Shown: piece after piece, positions 34,342-43,727 of the stretch
How the letters are laid out: each line of letters starts with the position of its first letter
Position numbering within the stretch: the first letter of the stretch is position 1
Source of the DNA: Variovorax sp. V213
GTDB lineage: Bacteria > Pseudomonadota > Gammaproteobacteria > Burkholderiales > Burkholderiaceae_C
DNA length: 64,000 nt
Direction: 5' to 3'
Assembly (NCBI RefSeq): GCF_041154455.1
Contig: NZ_AP028664.1
Span: forward strand, 3,473,001 to 3,537,000
Notes under the pieces: model-generated
Seen by the model: only the letters and a program-made list of their open reading frames with translations
Told to the model about the DNA's origin: nothing
Databases searched by the model: none
Translations under genes and position numbers: made by a program

Positions 34342-34381
34342 GCTTCGGCACATCGCCAAGCCCTTCGATCAGGGCGCGGCG

Positions 34382-36955
34382 TCAGCGTTTGCGTGTACGC
34401 GCACTGGCTGCTTCGAACCCCAGCATCTTCATTGCGGCGCCCGGACTCTTCGCCGCCTTCGCATAGCCGGCCCACGGCTCGTTGCCCCGATCGAGTCGGG
34501 CATGGATGTTTCGAAGGGTCCACTGCGCGCCGCTCGCGAGCGTGGGAACCTCCTGCCACTCCACCGGGACCGACACGCCCATTCCAGGCCGAGCCCGCAC
34601 CGACCACGCGCAGACGGTGGTCGCGCCGAAACCATTGCGCAGGTAGTCGATGAAGATGCGGCCGACGCGGTTGCTCGGCCCGCTCTTGGCCACGAACATC
34701 TGCGGCAAGGTGCGGGCCATGTGCCGCACGATGGCCTGCGAAAAATCCTTCACGGTGTCCCAGTCGTACTGCCGCTTCAGCGGCACCACCACATGAAGGC
34801 CCTTGCCCCCGCTGGTCTTGCAGAAAGAAGTCAGGCCGAGTTCATCGAGCACCACGCGCATCAGCTCGGCCGCTTGTTGCACGATGGGCCAGCCGACGCC
34901 CTCGCCCGGATCGAGGTCGAAGGTCATGCGGTCGGGTTTTCCGATGAGCGTCTTCACGCCGTTCCAGGTATGGAACTCGATGACGTTCATCTGCGCCGCG
35001 CTCAAGAGGCCGAGCGGGCCTGCCACTTCGATCAGTTCGGGGTGCTCCGGCCACAGCGCCGGATCGAGTTGACGCACGCCCGCCATCTGCCCCTCGTCGA
35101 GATGCTTCTGGAAGAAGAGCTGCCCCTTGATGCCCTGCGGCGCGCGCACGAACGACACGGGCCGCCCCTTCAGGTGCTCCATCATCAGCGGCGCGACCAG
35201 TCCGTAGAAACGCACCACCTCCACCTTCGTGATGCCGGTGGACGGATCGACGACGCGATCGGCGTGCGAGACCTTGAAGTTGGCGGGCATCGTGGCGGCG
35301 ACTGCGGGCTCGGCCTCGGCTTCGGGTTCGGGTTCGGGTTCGCGGTCCGCACCCTTCTGGTGAACCGGCTTCTCGCGGACGATGGCCTTGGCCGGCTTGT
35401 CGGTGCGCACGCTGTGAAACACCGGGTGGCGCACATGGCCATCCTTGGTCCATTCGGAAAAAGTGACCTCGGCCAGCAGCACCGGCTTGACCCAGTGCGC
35501 GCGGCGGTCGTTCTCGGTGGGGTTCTTGAATGGCCGCTTCTCGATGCCGAGCGGCTTCAGCCTCTCGAGCATGTCGACCAGCGCGCGACCACTGAAGCCA
35601 GCGCCCACCGCACCGGCGTAGATGAGGTCCCCCTTCCCGTCGTGCACGCCGATCAGCAGGGCCCCGATGCCCACCCGCGAGCCCTTGGGATCGGTATAGC
35701 CGCCGATGACGAACTCCTGTCGCAAAGAACACTTGAGCTTGATCCAGTCGGGCGAGCGCCGCGACGCATAGCTGCTGTTCTTTCGCTTGCCGATGACGCC
35801 CTCGAGCCCGATCTTGCATGCCGAGGCGACGATGTCCTCTGGCGGCGCGTCGAAGACGTCGCTGAAGCGGATTTCCGGCGGCGCCTTGGCAAGCAGCGTC
35901 TCGAGCAGCGCGCGGCGCCCGACCAGCGGCACGCGGGTGAGATCGAAGCCGCCGTAGTACGGCAGGTCGAAAAGAAAATAGACGATGCTGCGCGTCCTGT
36001 CGGTGTCGAACGCGTTCTGCAGCGCCTGGAAGTCGGTGCCGCCGGATTCGTTGAGCACCACCACCTCGCCATCCAGCCAGCCCGGCTTGAGCTTCATGCG
36101 TTCGATGGCGTGCACCAGGTGCGGCATGCGGCCGCTCCAGTCGTGGCCGTTGCGCGTGAAGAGCTGCACGCCTTTGGCATCGACGCGGGCGAGCAGCCTG
36201 TAGCCGTCGAACTTGATTTCGTAGATCCAGTTCTGCGGATCGGGCGGCGGGCCATCGACCAGCGTGGCGAGCAGCGGCGAGAGCCTGGCCGGCATGGCGG
36301 CCTTCACCGCACCGGCGGGCATGCCCCGGCCGGCTGCCTTGCCGCGCTTTGCCGATGAGGCCGCAGCAGCAGGCGCCGCGGCAACCGGCTCGGGCATCGG
36401 CAGCTTGGCCACGCTGTCCGGGAACTGGTCGATCACGCTGAACTCGGACGCGGAGCGGGCGTAGCCGTCGTGCTCCTTGATCAGGAGCCATGCATCCTGC
36501 TTGTCTTCCTTCTTGTTGCCGTGCATGCGAACCAGCGCCCATTTGCCGCGCAGCTTGTAGCCGTGCAGTTCGAACTTCAGGTGCCCTTCCTTGTAGCCCT
36601 TGCGCGCATCGCCGATCGGGGTCCAGGTGCCCTTGTCCCAGATGATCACCTTGCCGGCGCCATACTGTTTGGGCGGTATCTCGCCCTCGAACTGGTTGTA
36701 GGAGATGGGATGGTCCTCGACGTGCACGGCCATTCGCTTGTCGTGCGTGTCGTAGCTCGGCCCCTTGGGCACTGCCCAGCTTTTCATGGCGCCGTCGAGC
36801 TCGATGCGAAAGTCGTAGTGCAGGCGGGTCGCCCAGTGTTTCTGCACCACGAACTGCAGCGCGCCCGGCGCCGATGCGCCTCCTTCCTCCGGCTCGGGCG
36901 TGACGCCGAAGTTGCGCTTCTCCTTGTAGCGCTTCAGCGGGTTTGCGCGCGCCAC
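34382..36955 (-). CDS. ligD: DNA ligase D (phosphoesterase-ligase-polymerase)
   Basis: 857 residues from a GTG start. Three domains in Pseudomonas-type order. The 3'-phosphoesterase lies at about 30-150, with H40, H46 and H82 in EDHPISYNQFEGEIP. The ATP-dependent ligase lies at about 225-540, with K248 in YEIKFDGYR. The primase/polymerase lies at about 590-830, with TFDLDPGEGVGW carrying the DxD and SGGKGLHVVVPL. A Pro-Glu-rich linker (EPEPEPEAEAE) precedes the polymerase. LigD repairs double-strand breaks with Ku; no ku gene is in the window. The GTG start overlaps the preceding membrane gene by 22 bases, so it ends a four-gene operon. Confidence 0.95.
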   Translation of the reverse strand: MARANPLKRYKEKRNFGVTPEPEEGGASAPGALQFVVQKHWATRLHYDFRIELDGAMKSWAVPKGPSYDTHDKRMAVHVEDHPISYNQFEGEIPPKQYGAGKVIIWDKGTWTPIGDARKGYKEGHLKFELHGYKLRGKWALVRMHGNKKEDKQDAWLLIKEHDGYARSASEFSVIDQFPDSVAKLPMPEPVAAAPAAAASSAKRGKAAGRGMPAGAVKAAMPARLSPLLATLVDGPPPDPQNWIYEIKFDGYRLLARVDAKGVQLFTRNGHDWSGRMPHLVHAIERMKLKPGWLDGEVVVLNESGGTDFQALQNAFDTDRTRSIVYFLFDLPYYGGFDLTRVPLVGRRALLETLLAKAPPEIRFSDVFDAPPEDIVASACKIGLEGVIGKRKNSSYASRRSPDWIKLKCSLRQEFVIGGYTDPKGSRVGIGALLIGVHDGKGDLIYAGAVGAGFSGRALVDMLERLKPLGIEKRPFKNPTENDRRAHWVKPVLLAEVTFSEWTKDGHVRHPVFHSVRTDKPAKAIVREKPVHQKGADREPEPEPEAEAEPAVAATMPANFKVSHADRVVDPSTGITKVEVVRFYGLVAPLMMEHLKGRPVSFVRAPQGIKGQLFFQKHLDEGQMAGVRQLDPALWPEHPELIEVAGPLGLLSAAQMNVIEFHTWNGVKTLIGKPDRMTFDLDPGEGVGWPIVQQAAELMRVVLDELGLTSFCKTSGGKGLHVVVPLKRQYDWDTVKDFSQAIVRHMARTLPQMFVAKSGPSNRVGRIFIDYLRNGFGATTVCAWSVRARPGMGVSVPVEWQEVPTLASGAQWTLRNIHARLDRGNEPWAGYAKAAKSPGAAMKMLGFEAASARTRKR

Positions 36956-37950
36956 GGTGTGTCGGCCTCCGCGCCGCCCTGCGGATGGCTTGCCGCATGG
37001 CGTTCGAGAAGCAGGTAGAGCACGATGCCCCCGCCCAGCGGCAGCAGGTAGTAAAGCGCGCGGTAGGCCAGCACGGCGCCCATCAGCGCCCCCTGGCGCA
37101 CGCTGCCCGAGAGCAGCGCCAGGTACACGGCCTCCAAAACGCCGAGCCCGGCCGGAATCGGCGTGATGACGCCGACGATGGCCGCGGCCAGCAGGACGCT
37201 GAGCGTGGTTGCATACGGCACCTGGCGGCCGAGCAGCAGGTACATGGCGCAGCCCATCAGCGCCCAGTTGGCGGTGGAGAGCGTGAGCTGCACGAGCGCG
37301 AGCTTCGCGGAAGGCAGCCTCAGCCGTCGCCCTCGAATCTGCCATTGCCGCCCGCGTGAAAAAGCGCAGGCCATCACGTAGGCCGCCGCGAAAAAGATCA
37401 TCACCACGCCCAGGGCGCGCAGTGCGTCTGCCCCTATGCTCGCCTGGCGCGGCGGCGTGATGACGCCGGCCGCGAACAGGCCGCCGGCCAGGAGCCCGTA
37501 GCCGAGCCAGTTGGTCGCGAGGCTGACACCCACGATCTGCGCCACCACTGTTTCATCGAGGCCGGCACGCGCGTAGAGCCGCGCGCGCAGCGCGATGCCG
37601 CCGACCAGCGAACCCAGGTTGAGATTGACGGCATAGCTCGTGACGGCAATGGCCCAGGTGCGCCAGCGCGGCACCCGATGGCGCGTGTGCCGCCGGCCGA
37701 TCAGGTCGTAGCAGCCGTAGAGCGCATGGCTCGCGGTTGCAATCCCCAGCACCCCCAGCAGCAGCGTTGCGGGATAGCGCTGGAGCGCCTCCCATGCGCC
37801 CGCCCAGTCGACCTTGTGCGCATGCGACAGCAGCAGGCCGAGCACCGCGAGCCCCACCAGCGGAAGCACCCATCGGCGGCAGCGCCGCCAGAGCGAAGGC
37901 CTGTGGGCCGAGCGGGCGGCCGCCGAGAGCGTGGACGCATCGTGGTTCAT
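36934..37950 (-). CDS. UPF0104 / LPG-synthase-type transmembrane protein
   Basis: 338 residues with about eight hydrophobic spans, no cytoplasmic synthase domain. Typical motifs are YAVNLNLGSLVGGIALRARLY, VSLATNWLGYGLLAGG, and TPIPAGLGVLEAVYLALL. This domain is the flippase-like half of lysyl-phosphatidylglycerol synthase; stand-alone members are presumed lipid transporters, not shown. Its ATG overlaps the histidine kinase stop (ATGA), and its 3' end overlaps ligD. Confidence 0.88.
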   Translation of the reverse strand: MNHDASTLSAAARSAHRPSLWRRCRRWVLPLVGLAVLGLLLSHAHKVDWAGAWEALQRYPATLLLGVLGIATASHALYGCYDLIGRRHTRHRVPRWRTWAIAVTSYAVNLNLGSLVGGIALRARLYARAGLDETVVAQIVGVSLATNWLGYGLLAGGLFAAGVITPPRQASIGADALRALGVVMIFFAAAYVMACAFSRGRQWQIRGRRLRLPSAKLALVQLTLSTANWALMGCAMYLLLGRQVPYATTLSVLLAAAIVGVITPIPAGLGVLEAVYLALLSGSVRQGALMGAVLAYRALYYLLPLGGGIVLYLLLERHAASHPQGGAEADTPWRAQTR

Positions 37951-39497
37951 GAATGGTCCCGCAGAATCGAGATCAGCGCCGCCAGGTCGAGCGGCTTGAG
38001 CAGGTGATGGTCGAAGCCCGCCCTTGCGATGCGCTCCCTGTCGCCGCGCTGTCCCCAGCCGGTCAATGCGACGAGGATCAGTCCGGAAAGATCGGGGTTG
38101 GCGCGCAGCCTGACCGCCAGTTCGCAGCCATCCATGCCCGGCATGCCGATGTCCAGAATCGCAAGCCCGGGCGGCGGGCCGTCGGCGATCATGCGCAGTG
38201 CGGCATCGCCGCCGTAAGCCACGCGGGTCGATGCGCCGAGCGAGCGCAGCAGATCGCCGAGCGCATCGGCCGCATCCCGGTTGTCGTCGACGATCAGCAC
38301 CGTGCCCGGCAACGAAGCCGGCCAGCCGCGAATGGCCGGCAATGATGCCTGCGGCAGGCCCGCCTCGAGCCGCGTGAGCGGCAGGCGCACGCAGAACATC
38401 GCGCCCCGGCCGAGCCCATCGCTCTTTGCCTCGACGCTGCCGCCATGGAGTTCGACCAGGCTCTTGACCAGGGTCAGCCCGATGCCCAGCCCTCCTTGCG
38501 CTGCCTTGGAGGTGCCGCTGACCTGGACGAACATTTCGAAGATCGACTTCAGCATCTCGGGTGCGATGCCCGTGCCGTTGTCCCACACTTCGACCGCGGC
38601 GCTGCGCCCTTCTTCGCGAAGAACGATGCGGATCTTTCCACCGGGGGCCGTGTACTTTGCGGCGTTGTTGAGCAGATTCGAAAAGACCTGCGTCAGGCGA
38701 ACACCATCGCCCCGCACCACCAGCGGCTGGCTGCACAGGTCCACGCTCAATGTGTGGTGTCCGCCTTCGAGCAACGGCCGGCTCAGCTCGATGGCGTCCT
38801 TGATCACCGCCTCGAGCGCGACGGCTTCCATGCGCAGTTCGATCTTTCCGCGCGTGATGCGCGAGACCTCCATCAGGTCGTTCACGAGCCGCACCATGTG
38901 CTCGATCTGCCGGCCCATGAGCTCGTAGTAGCGCTGGGCCTCCGCGGGCTCGTGCGGCTTTCGCATCAAAAGGGTCAGCGCGGTGCTCATCGGGGCGAGC
39001 GGGTTGCGAAGTTCGTGCGCCAGTGTGGCAAGGAACTCGGTCTTGCGCTGGTCCGACTCGCGCAGACCATCGAGCAGGTCGCGCAGCTCATACTGCCGGT
39101 TGCGCGCCCGCAGCGCCGTGCGAACCGTGCTGATGAGCGACGCCACGCGCATCGGGCGTTCGATCACCGTGACGTTCGCGAGCCGGTCCATGGCCGTGGC
39201 GATGACGGGCGAGTCGGCCCCCTGGCGGGCCAGAATGAGCACCGGCAGGTCGGACCAGGGGGGCTGCTTTCCCAGTGCCTCGGTCAACGCGGCCGCGGCC
39301 GGATCGGCCAGCACCTCTTCCGCCAGCATGATGGCGCCCGCGCCTTCCTGAAGCCCACGCACCAGTTCGCACAGGTTGGCGCAGGTATGCGCGGTGACTT
39401 GCGCGCGTGCCAGTACGGCGCTCGCCATGAAAGCATCCCTGGAGGTCGCGGTGCGCAACAGGATGCGCTGCTCGACGGATGCGGGTAGCGAACTCAC
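37947..39497 (-). CDS. Hybrid sensor histidine kinase with C-terminal receiver
   Basis: 516 residues from a GTG overlapping the KaiC-like stop (GTGA). Residues 15-130 look like a degenerate receiver (PVLILARQG, then VTVIERPMRVASLISTVRTAL) and lack a clear phospho-acceptor. The HisKA box is FLATLAHELRNPLAPM with H161, and the ATPase motifs are NLLNNAAKYT, DNGTGI and GGLGIGLTLVKSLVELHGG. The receiver from about 399 has LIVDDNRD and D449 in AILDIGMPGMDG. No membrane span, so it senses inside the cell. No output regulator is adjacent. Its signal may come from the coupled KaiC-like ATPase. Confidence 0.92.
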   Translation of the reverse strand: MSSLPASVEQRILLRTATSRDAFMASAVLARAQVTAHTCANLCELVRGLQEGAGAIMLAEEVLADPAAAALTEALGKQPPWSDLPVLILARQGADSPVIATAMDRLANVTVIERPMRVASLISTVRTALRARNRQYELRDLLDGLRESDQRKTEFLATLAHELRNPLAPMSTALTLLMRKPHEPAEAQRYYELMGRQIEHMVRLVNDLMEVSRITRGKIELRMEAVALEAVIKDAIELSRPLLEGGHHTLSVDLCSQPLVVRGDGVRLTQVFSNLLNNAAKYTAPGGKIRIVLREEGRSAAVEVWDNGTGIAPEMLKSIFEMFVQVSGTSKAAQGGLGIGLTLVKSLVELHGGSVEAKSDGLGRGAMFCVRLPLTRLEAGLPQASLPAIRGWPASLPGTVLIVDDNRDAADALGDLLRSLGASTRVAYGGDAALRMIADGPPPGLAILDIGMPGMDGCELAVRLRANPDLSGLILVALTGWGQRGDRERIARAGFDHHLLKPLDLAALISILRDHS

Positions 39498-40993
39498 GAT
39501 GCGGGCTGCACTCCGTCGATGGGAATTGGGATGCCCGTCAGGATGCCTCTGAAATTGCGCAGCGGCTCGCCCACGTGCAGGCCCGTGGAGGTCATGGAAA
39601 AATCGCGGATGGTCCGCTCGTGCGCGCCGCCGCGTTTCTTCAGCACCGAGATCGCCTGGCGTACTTCGCCCTCGAGCTCGAAGTAGCGCAGCAGCACCAC
39701 GGCGTCCGCCAGGTAGCTCGCGTCCACGGGCGTCTGCATCTGCATGCCGATGAGGCCATGCTGCGCACCCACCAGCAGCGTGGCGACTCCGGCTTGCCCC
39801 AGATAGGAAAGCAGCTCGTGGAGCTGCGCAATCAGGAAGCGCTCGTCGGGCATGGCGTTGAGATAGCCATTGAGGCTGTCGATCACCACCACCGCCGCAC
39901 CGGATTCGACCACCGCCAGCCGGATCAGGTGCACGAACTCGCCCGGAGACAGTTCGGCAGGGTCGACCTGCCGCACCCTGATGCGGCCGGCTTCGATGTG
40001 CGGCGCCAGATCCATGCCCATGCTTTCGCAACGCGTGCGCAGCGTATGAATGCTCTCATCGAAGATGAAGAGGGCCGCGCATTCGCCGCGCTGCGCCGCG
40101 GCCAGCGCGAATTGGACCGCGACTGTCGATTTGCCGGTGCCCGGCGCACCGACGAACAGCGTGCTCGTGCCCCTCTCGATGCCGCCGCCCAACAAGGCAT
40201 CGAGTGAATCGAGGCCGCTCGGAATTCGCGCTTGCGACAACTCCGACGCATGTTCGGCCGCTACCAGCCGGGGGAACACGCGCAGCCCGCCACGCTCGAT
40301 GCGATAGTCGTGATAGCCACCCCGAAACTGCTGGCCCCGGTATTTGGTGACGACCAGCCGGCGCCGCGCGGCGCCGTAGTCGGAACTGATCTGTTCCAGG
40401 CGCAGGACGGCGTGGGCAATGCTCTGCACCTGCAGGTCGTGCTTCATGGCGGTCATGTCGTCGAGCAGCAGCACCGTGCATTGGCGGCCCGCAAAGAATT
40501 GCTTGAGCGCCAGGATCTGGCGCCTGTAGCGCAGGGAACTCCCCGCCAGGAGGCGCAGTTCGGAGAGCGAATCGAACACCACCCGCGAAGGCTTGAGCAC
40601 GTCGACGTCCGAGAGGATCTTCAGCGTCGTCTCGCTGAGTTCGACTTCGGAAGGATGGAACATCGTGTACTGCTCGTCGGGTTCGAGCGCGGCTTCCGTC
40701 GGAAGCATCTCGCGCACTTCGATGCCGCTCAAGTCCCACCCATGGGAATGCGCCACGCCCCGCAGTTCACGTGCCGTTTCCGAGAGGGTGACATACAGCA
40801 CCGATTCGCCCCGCTTCGCCCCTTCGATCAGGAATTGAAGCGCGATGGTGGTCTTGCCGGCGCCGGGCGTACCTTCGATGAGGTAGAGGCGGTTGGACGT
40901 GAGGCCGCCGCCAAGAACATCGTCGAGCCCCGGCACGCCCACCTGCATCAAGCTTTCCTGCTTGGCCGATCCGGCCGCGCCGTCGAGTTTCAT
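39494..40993 (-). CDS. KaiC-like tandem RecA-fold ATPase
   Basis: 499 residues with two KaiC domains: the first P-loop at 41-49 (GTPGAGKTT) and the second at 282-290 (GAPGTGKST). The start MKLDGAAG is backed by GGAGGAAGA. In CI the usual double catalytic Glu reads SE (S71-E72); in CII it is DE (312-313). The autophosphorylation pair S431-T432 of cyanobacterial KaiC corresponds to S426-Y427 here. No kaiA or kaiB is present, so a clock is unlikely. In other non-cyanobacteria KaiC proteins affect stress survival. The gene leads the operon with a histidine kinase and LigD. Confidence 0.9.
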   Translation of the reverse strand: MKLDGAAGSAKQESLMQVGVPGLDDVLGGGLTSNRLYLIEGTPGAGKTTIALQFLIEGAKRGESVLYVTLSETARELRGVAHSHGWDLSGIEVREMLPTEAALEPDEQYTMFHPSEVELSETTLKILSDVDVLKPSRVVFDSLSELRLLAGSSLRYRRQILALKQFFAGRQCTVLLLDDMTAMKHDLQVQSIAHAVLRLEQISSDYGAARRRLVVTKYRGQQFRGGYHDYRIERGGLRVFPRLVAAEHASELSQARIPSGLDSLDALLGGGIERGTSTLFVGAPGTGKSTVAVQFALAAAQRGECAALFIFDESIHTLRTRCESMGMDLAPHIEAGRIRVRQVDPAELSPGEFVHLIRLAVVESGAAVVVIDSLNGYLNAMPDERFLIAQLHELLSYLGQAGVATLLVGAQHGLIGMQMQTPVDASYLADAVVLLRYFELEGEVRQAISVLKKRGGAHERTIRDFSMTSTGLHVGEPLRNFRGILTGIPIPIDGVQPAS

Positions 40994-41176
40994 TTCTTCC
41001 TCCGTACGTACGGACAGACGATTTTTCCGCGCCGTTCTGCTTGCACACTGCGGCGAAAGCGCTCCGCAGGCTGGGCAGCCACTGCCACCCGAGGGTTCTA
41101 TCAAGGCGTCGCGCCGGCGGTTGTAGGGAATCGCCGTTCTTCGCGAGAAGACAAAGCCACCGCGCCGAGTTGCGGA

Positions 41177-41359
41177 TCAGGACTTGTCGGACGTCTTGCG
41201 CTCGGCATCGCCGCGATCCTCGAGCTTCTTGTTCTCGACCTTCTTCATCATTTCCTCGCCCTCGGGGTCGGTTCCGTCCGTGGGCACGGATTCTTCCTGG
41301 GTGATTTCCGGTTCGTCGGGAGAACGCTTCGGGCGCGGCGAGGGTGAGGGTGTGTTCAT
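41177..41359 (-). CDS. Small highly charged protein of unknown function
   Basis: 60 residues, almost all polar and charged, with Pro-rich N-terminus (NTPSPSPRPKRSPDEPEIT) and alternating Glu/Lys C-terminus (EEMMKKVENKKLEDRGDAER). Probably disordered. GGAG lies just upstream of the ATG. No family recognised. It lies upstream of the KaiC-like gene on the same strand, about 180 bases away. Confidence 0.55.
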   Translation of the reverse strand: MNTPSPSPRPKRSPDEPEITQEESVPTDGTDPEGEEMMKKVENKKLEDRGDAERKTSDKS

Positions 41360-41456
41360 GGGGCAATCTCCTGAAGGAGCCCCGATGGTGGTGCGAGCGC
41401 CGCGGCGCCGCGCTCAGGCAAAGGCGGGTGTCATGGTCAGCGAAGGCCGACGGTCG

Positions 41457-42383
41457 CTAAATGGCCTGCACCGCCGCGTCGACCGGCGCCTCGCTCGCCT
41501 CGATGAAGAGCCGCCTGATTTTCGGAAACCGCGCGCGCACCTGCTGTTCGATCGCGGAGATGGCATCGGCCGCATCGCCGGTGGCCGTGCCCTCCTTGAA
41601 ATTCACGTCGACGATGGCCAGCACCTCGTCGGGGCCGATGTACATCGACAGCACGCGGCCGACATCGCGGACGCTGGGCTGCTCCATGGCCAGATTCCGG
41701 ATCGCCCGCGCGGTCTCGGGCCGGATGCCTTCGCCGATGAGCAGCCCGCGCGCCTGGCTGATCAGCAGCACCGCCACGCCGGCCAGCAGAAGCCCGATTG
41801 CCACCGAAGCAGCGCCGTCGAGCGCCGGCAGGTCGAACCGGTGGCTGAAGTAGATGCCCAACGCGGCCACGGCCAGCCCCAGCAACGCGGCCGAGTCCTC
41901 GGCAAGCACGGTGTAGGTGGTAGGGTCCTTGCTCTGCTCGAGCGCGCGCCAGAAAGGCGCGCCGCGCGACTGGGCACGGAATTGCCGCAGCGCAACCAGA
42001 AAACTCGCGCCCTCGAACAGCGCGGCCAGGCCCAGCACCACGTAGTTCCAGGTCGGGTCCCGCATCGGCTCCGGATGGCGGATGTGCTGGATGCCTTCGT
42101 AGAAAGATACTCCCCCGCCGAGGCCGAAGATGAGCACCGCGACGATCAGGCTCCAGAAGTACAACTCCTTGCCGTGGCCGAAAGGATGTTCGACGGTCGG
42201 AGGCCGGTGGCTCAGCCGGATGCCCACCAGCAGCAGGACACCGTTGAAGGTGTCGACCGCCGAATGAATGCCTTCCGACAGCATGGCCGAACTGCCGGTG
42301 ATGCCGGCCACCACGAACTTGGTCGCGGCAATGGCCACATTGGCCCCAATGGCACCGTAGATTGGAAGCTTCGATTCGGCCAT
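41457..42383 (-). CDS. Cation diffusion facilitator family transporter (ZnT9-like)
   Basis: 308 residues with about six membrane spans. TM2 has the metal-site motif SEGIHSAVDTFN. The TM5 site, HxxxD in most zinc exporters, reads EDSAALLG, as in the SLC30A9/ZnT9-like branch, so the transported ion and direction are uncertain. HPFGHGKELYFWSLIVAVLIF is the conserved cytoplasmic loop and TM3. A soluble C-terminal domain follows (VLAIVDVNFKEGTATGDAAD). Confidence 0.9.
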   Translation of the reverse strand: MAESKLPIYGAIGANVAIAATKFVVAGITGSSAMLSEGIHSAVDTFNGVLLLVGIRLSHRPPTVEHPFGHGKELYFWSLIVAVLIFGLGGGVSFYEGIQHIRHPEPMRDPTWNYVVLGLAALFEGASFLVALRQFRAQSRGAPFWRALEQSKDPTTYTVLAEDSAALLGLAVAALGIYFSHRFDLPALDGAASVAIGLLLAGVAVLLISQARGLLIGEGIRPETARAIRNLAMEQPSVRDVGRVLSMYIGPDEVLAIVDVNFKEGTATGDAADAISAIEQQVRARFPKIRRLFIEASEAPVDAAVQAI

Positions 42384-42425
42384 CAGCGAGTGCGGCCGGC
42401 GGCCACTCCCCGCTTGCCTTGAGCT

Positions 42426-42605
42426 TCAGGGAAGGCCAAGGTAGGTCCGCAGATCGTCCTTGATGGTGCCGGCGGACGCGACGGCCATGCGCAGCCGCGC
42501 CTCGCTGACGCCGAACCACTTCGTCCAGTAGTCGACCTCTTTCAGGTCGGTGATGTCGACTCGCTCATCGTTTTGCGGAATGCGGATCTCCATGTCTTCC
42601 GGCAT
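42426..42605 (-). CDS. DUF3606 domain protein
   Basis: 59 residues. The core RVDITDLKEVDYWTKWFGV followed by SEARLRMAVASAG matches the DUF3606 family, common small proteins of unknown function in Burkholderiales. The start was set at MPEDMEIRIPQ after a GGAGA-like sequence; the open frame upstream has no family character. Confidence 0.8.
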   Translation of the reverse strand: MPEDMEIRIPQNDERVDITDLKEVDYWTKWFGVSEARLRMAVASAGTIKDDLRTYLGLP

Positions 42606-42718
42606 CGGGGTCTCCAAGTGGTGGGGAGACGGCAGTTTGGCCGGCGGAAAGCGTCGCCAGGCCGGACGGATGCGATGGTCGATGCAGGACAATTTCTACA
42701 CGCGCTCCCAACCTGCGG

Positions 42719-43672
42719 CTACTCCGCGCGGGCCGCCTTCGGCCTGGCGTGCACCAGTTCGAGAAAATGCTCCGCGGGTTTGGTCAGAGGGCGGTCCTTG
42801 CGCACCAGGCTGCCATAGGCTTCGAGCTTCTGGCGGATGCGGTAGCGCACGATGTGAAGCAGCCCGTGCTCGGCGTCCCGGCGCGCCATCGCCTCGGGGA
42901 CCACCGCGATCATTTGCGAACGGCGGATCAGATTGATGGTGGTGAGAATGGAGCCCGTCTCGATCAGCCCCTTGGGCAGCGACGCATGATGATCGCGAAA
43001 CTCGTGCTCGATCACGTCGCGCATCGGGCTGCCGGCCGGCTGCAGTATCCACGGGTAGTCCAGCAGCATCTCGAACTCCACCTTGCGCTTGCGCGCCAGC
43101 GGATGGTCGTTGCCGACCACCACGGCGAGCCCCTCGTCCTCGATCGCCCGGAACACACAGTCGAAGCCCGGCTGGCTGACCAGCCGGCCGATGACCACTT
43201 CGAGCACGCCCTCGCGCAATTGCGCCAGCAGGCGGTCGCTGGTGTCGACCGCGATCTCCACCGACAGCAACGGGAACAGCGCCTTCAGGCCGAGCAGCGC
43301 TTCGGTCAGGTGTCCGGGTGAGGCCGCCATGATGCTGCCGACGGAGAACTTGCCGGCGCTGCCGAGCCGCAGTTCGCCGAGCTCGCGGTTCAGTGCCTCC
43401 ATGCTGCCGCGGATGCTGCGGAAGTAGCCGGTCACGCGCTCGCCGGCCGGGTTGAGCTGCAGGCCGCGGCCGACGCGGTCGAACAGGGACTGGCCGAGTG
43501 CGCTTTCGAGTTCATGGAGCATCTTGGTGGCCGCCGGCTGGGTCAAGCCCAGCTGCCCCGCCGCCGCGCGCAGGGTGCGGCGGTCCTCGATCGCCAGGAT
43601 GAGGGCGATCTGCCGCATGCGCAGCCGGTTCAGCAGTTGGGGCGTGGTGTCCTGCTTGTCGATGGAGCCCAT
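42719..43672 (-). CDS. LysR family transcriptional regulator
   Basis: 317 residues. The helix-turn-helix is MRQIALILAIEDRRTLRAAA then LGLTQPAATKMLHELESALG. The C-terminal ligand domain resembles those of GbpR/CbbR-like regulators (GSIMAASPGHLTEALLGL). It is divergent from a five-gene sugar-acid operon with about 110 bases between. Three GATCAA half-sites lie in that gap. It probably activates the operon in response to a pathway intermediate. Confidence 0.92.
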   Translation of the reverse strand: MGSIDKQDTTPQLLNRLRMRQIALILAIEDRRTLRAAAGQLGLTQPAATKMLHELESALGQSLFDRVGRGLQLNPAGERVTGYFRSIRGSMEALNRELGELRLGSAGKFSVGSIMAASPGHLTEALLGLKALFPLLSVEIAVDTSDRLLAQLREGVLEVVIGRLVSQPGFDCVFRAIEDEGLAVVVGNDHPLARKRKVEFEMLLDYPWILQPAGSPMRDVIEHEFRDHHASLPKGLIETGSILTTINLIRRSQMIAVVPEAMARRDAEHGLLHIVRYRIRQKLEAYGSLVRKDRPLTKPAEHFLELVHARPKAARAE

Positions 43673-43673
43673 G

Positions 43674-43727
43674 TTTGATCACCTCCGGTTATCGATCGAT
43701 CAAGAGCTTTCAGTTTACGGGGATCAA
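43674..43727. promoter_or_regulatory. Clustered GATCAA half-sites in the LysR / sugar-acid operon promoter
   Basis: TTTGATC at 43674-43680, GATCAA at 43698-43703 and GATCAA at 43722-43727. The first pair forms an inverted repeat and the second and third are direct repeats 24 bases apart. This multi-half-site layout suits a LysR tetramer; binding itself is inferred. Confidence 0.4.

Noticed and set aside
39494..40993. A true circadian clock locus
   Set aside because: No kaiA or kaiB is nearby, and the phosphosite pair and catalytic glutamates are altered. KaiC-like ATPase is the safer call.
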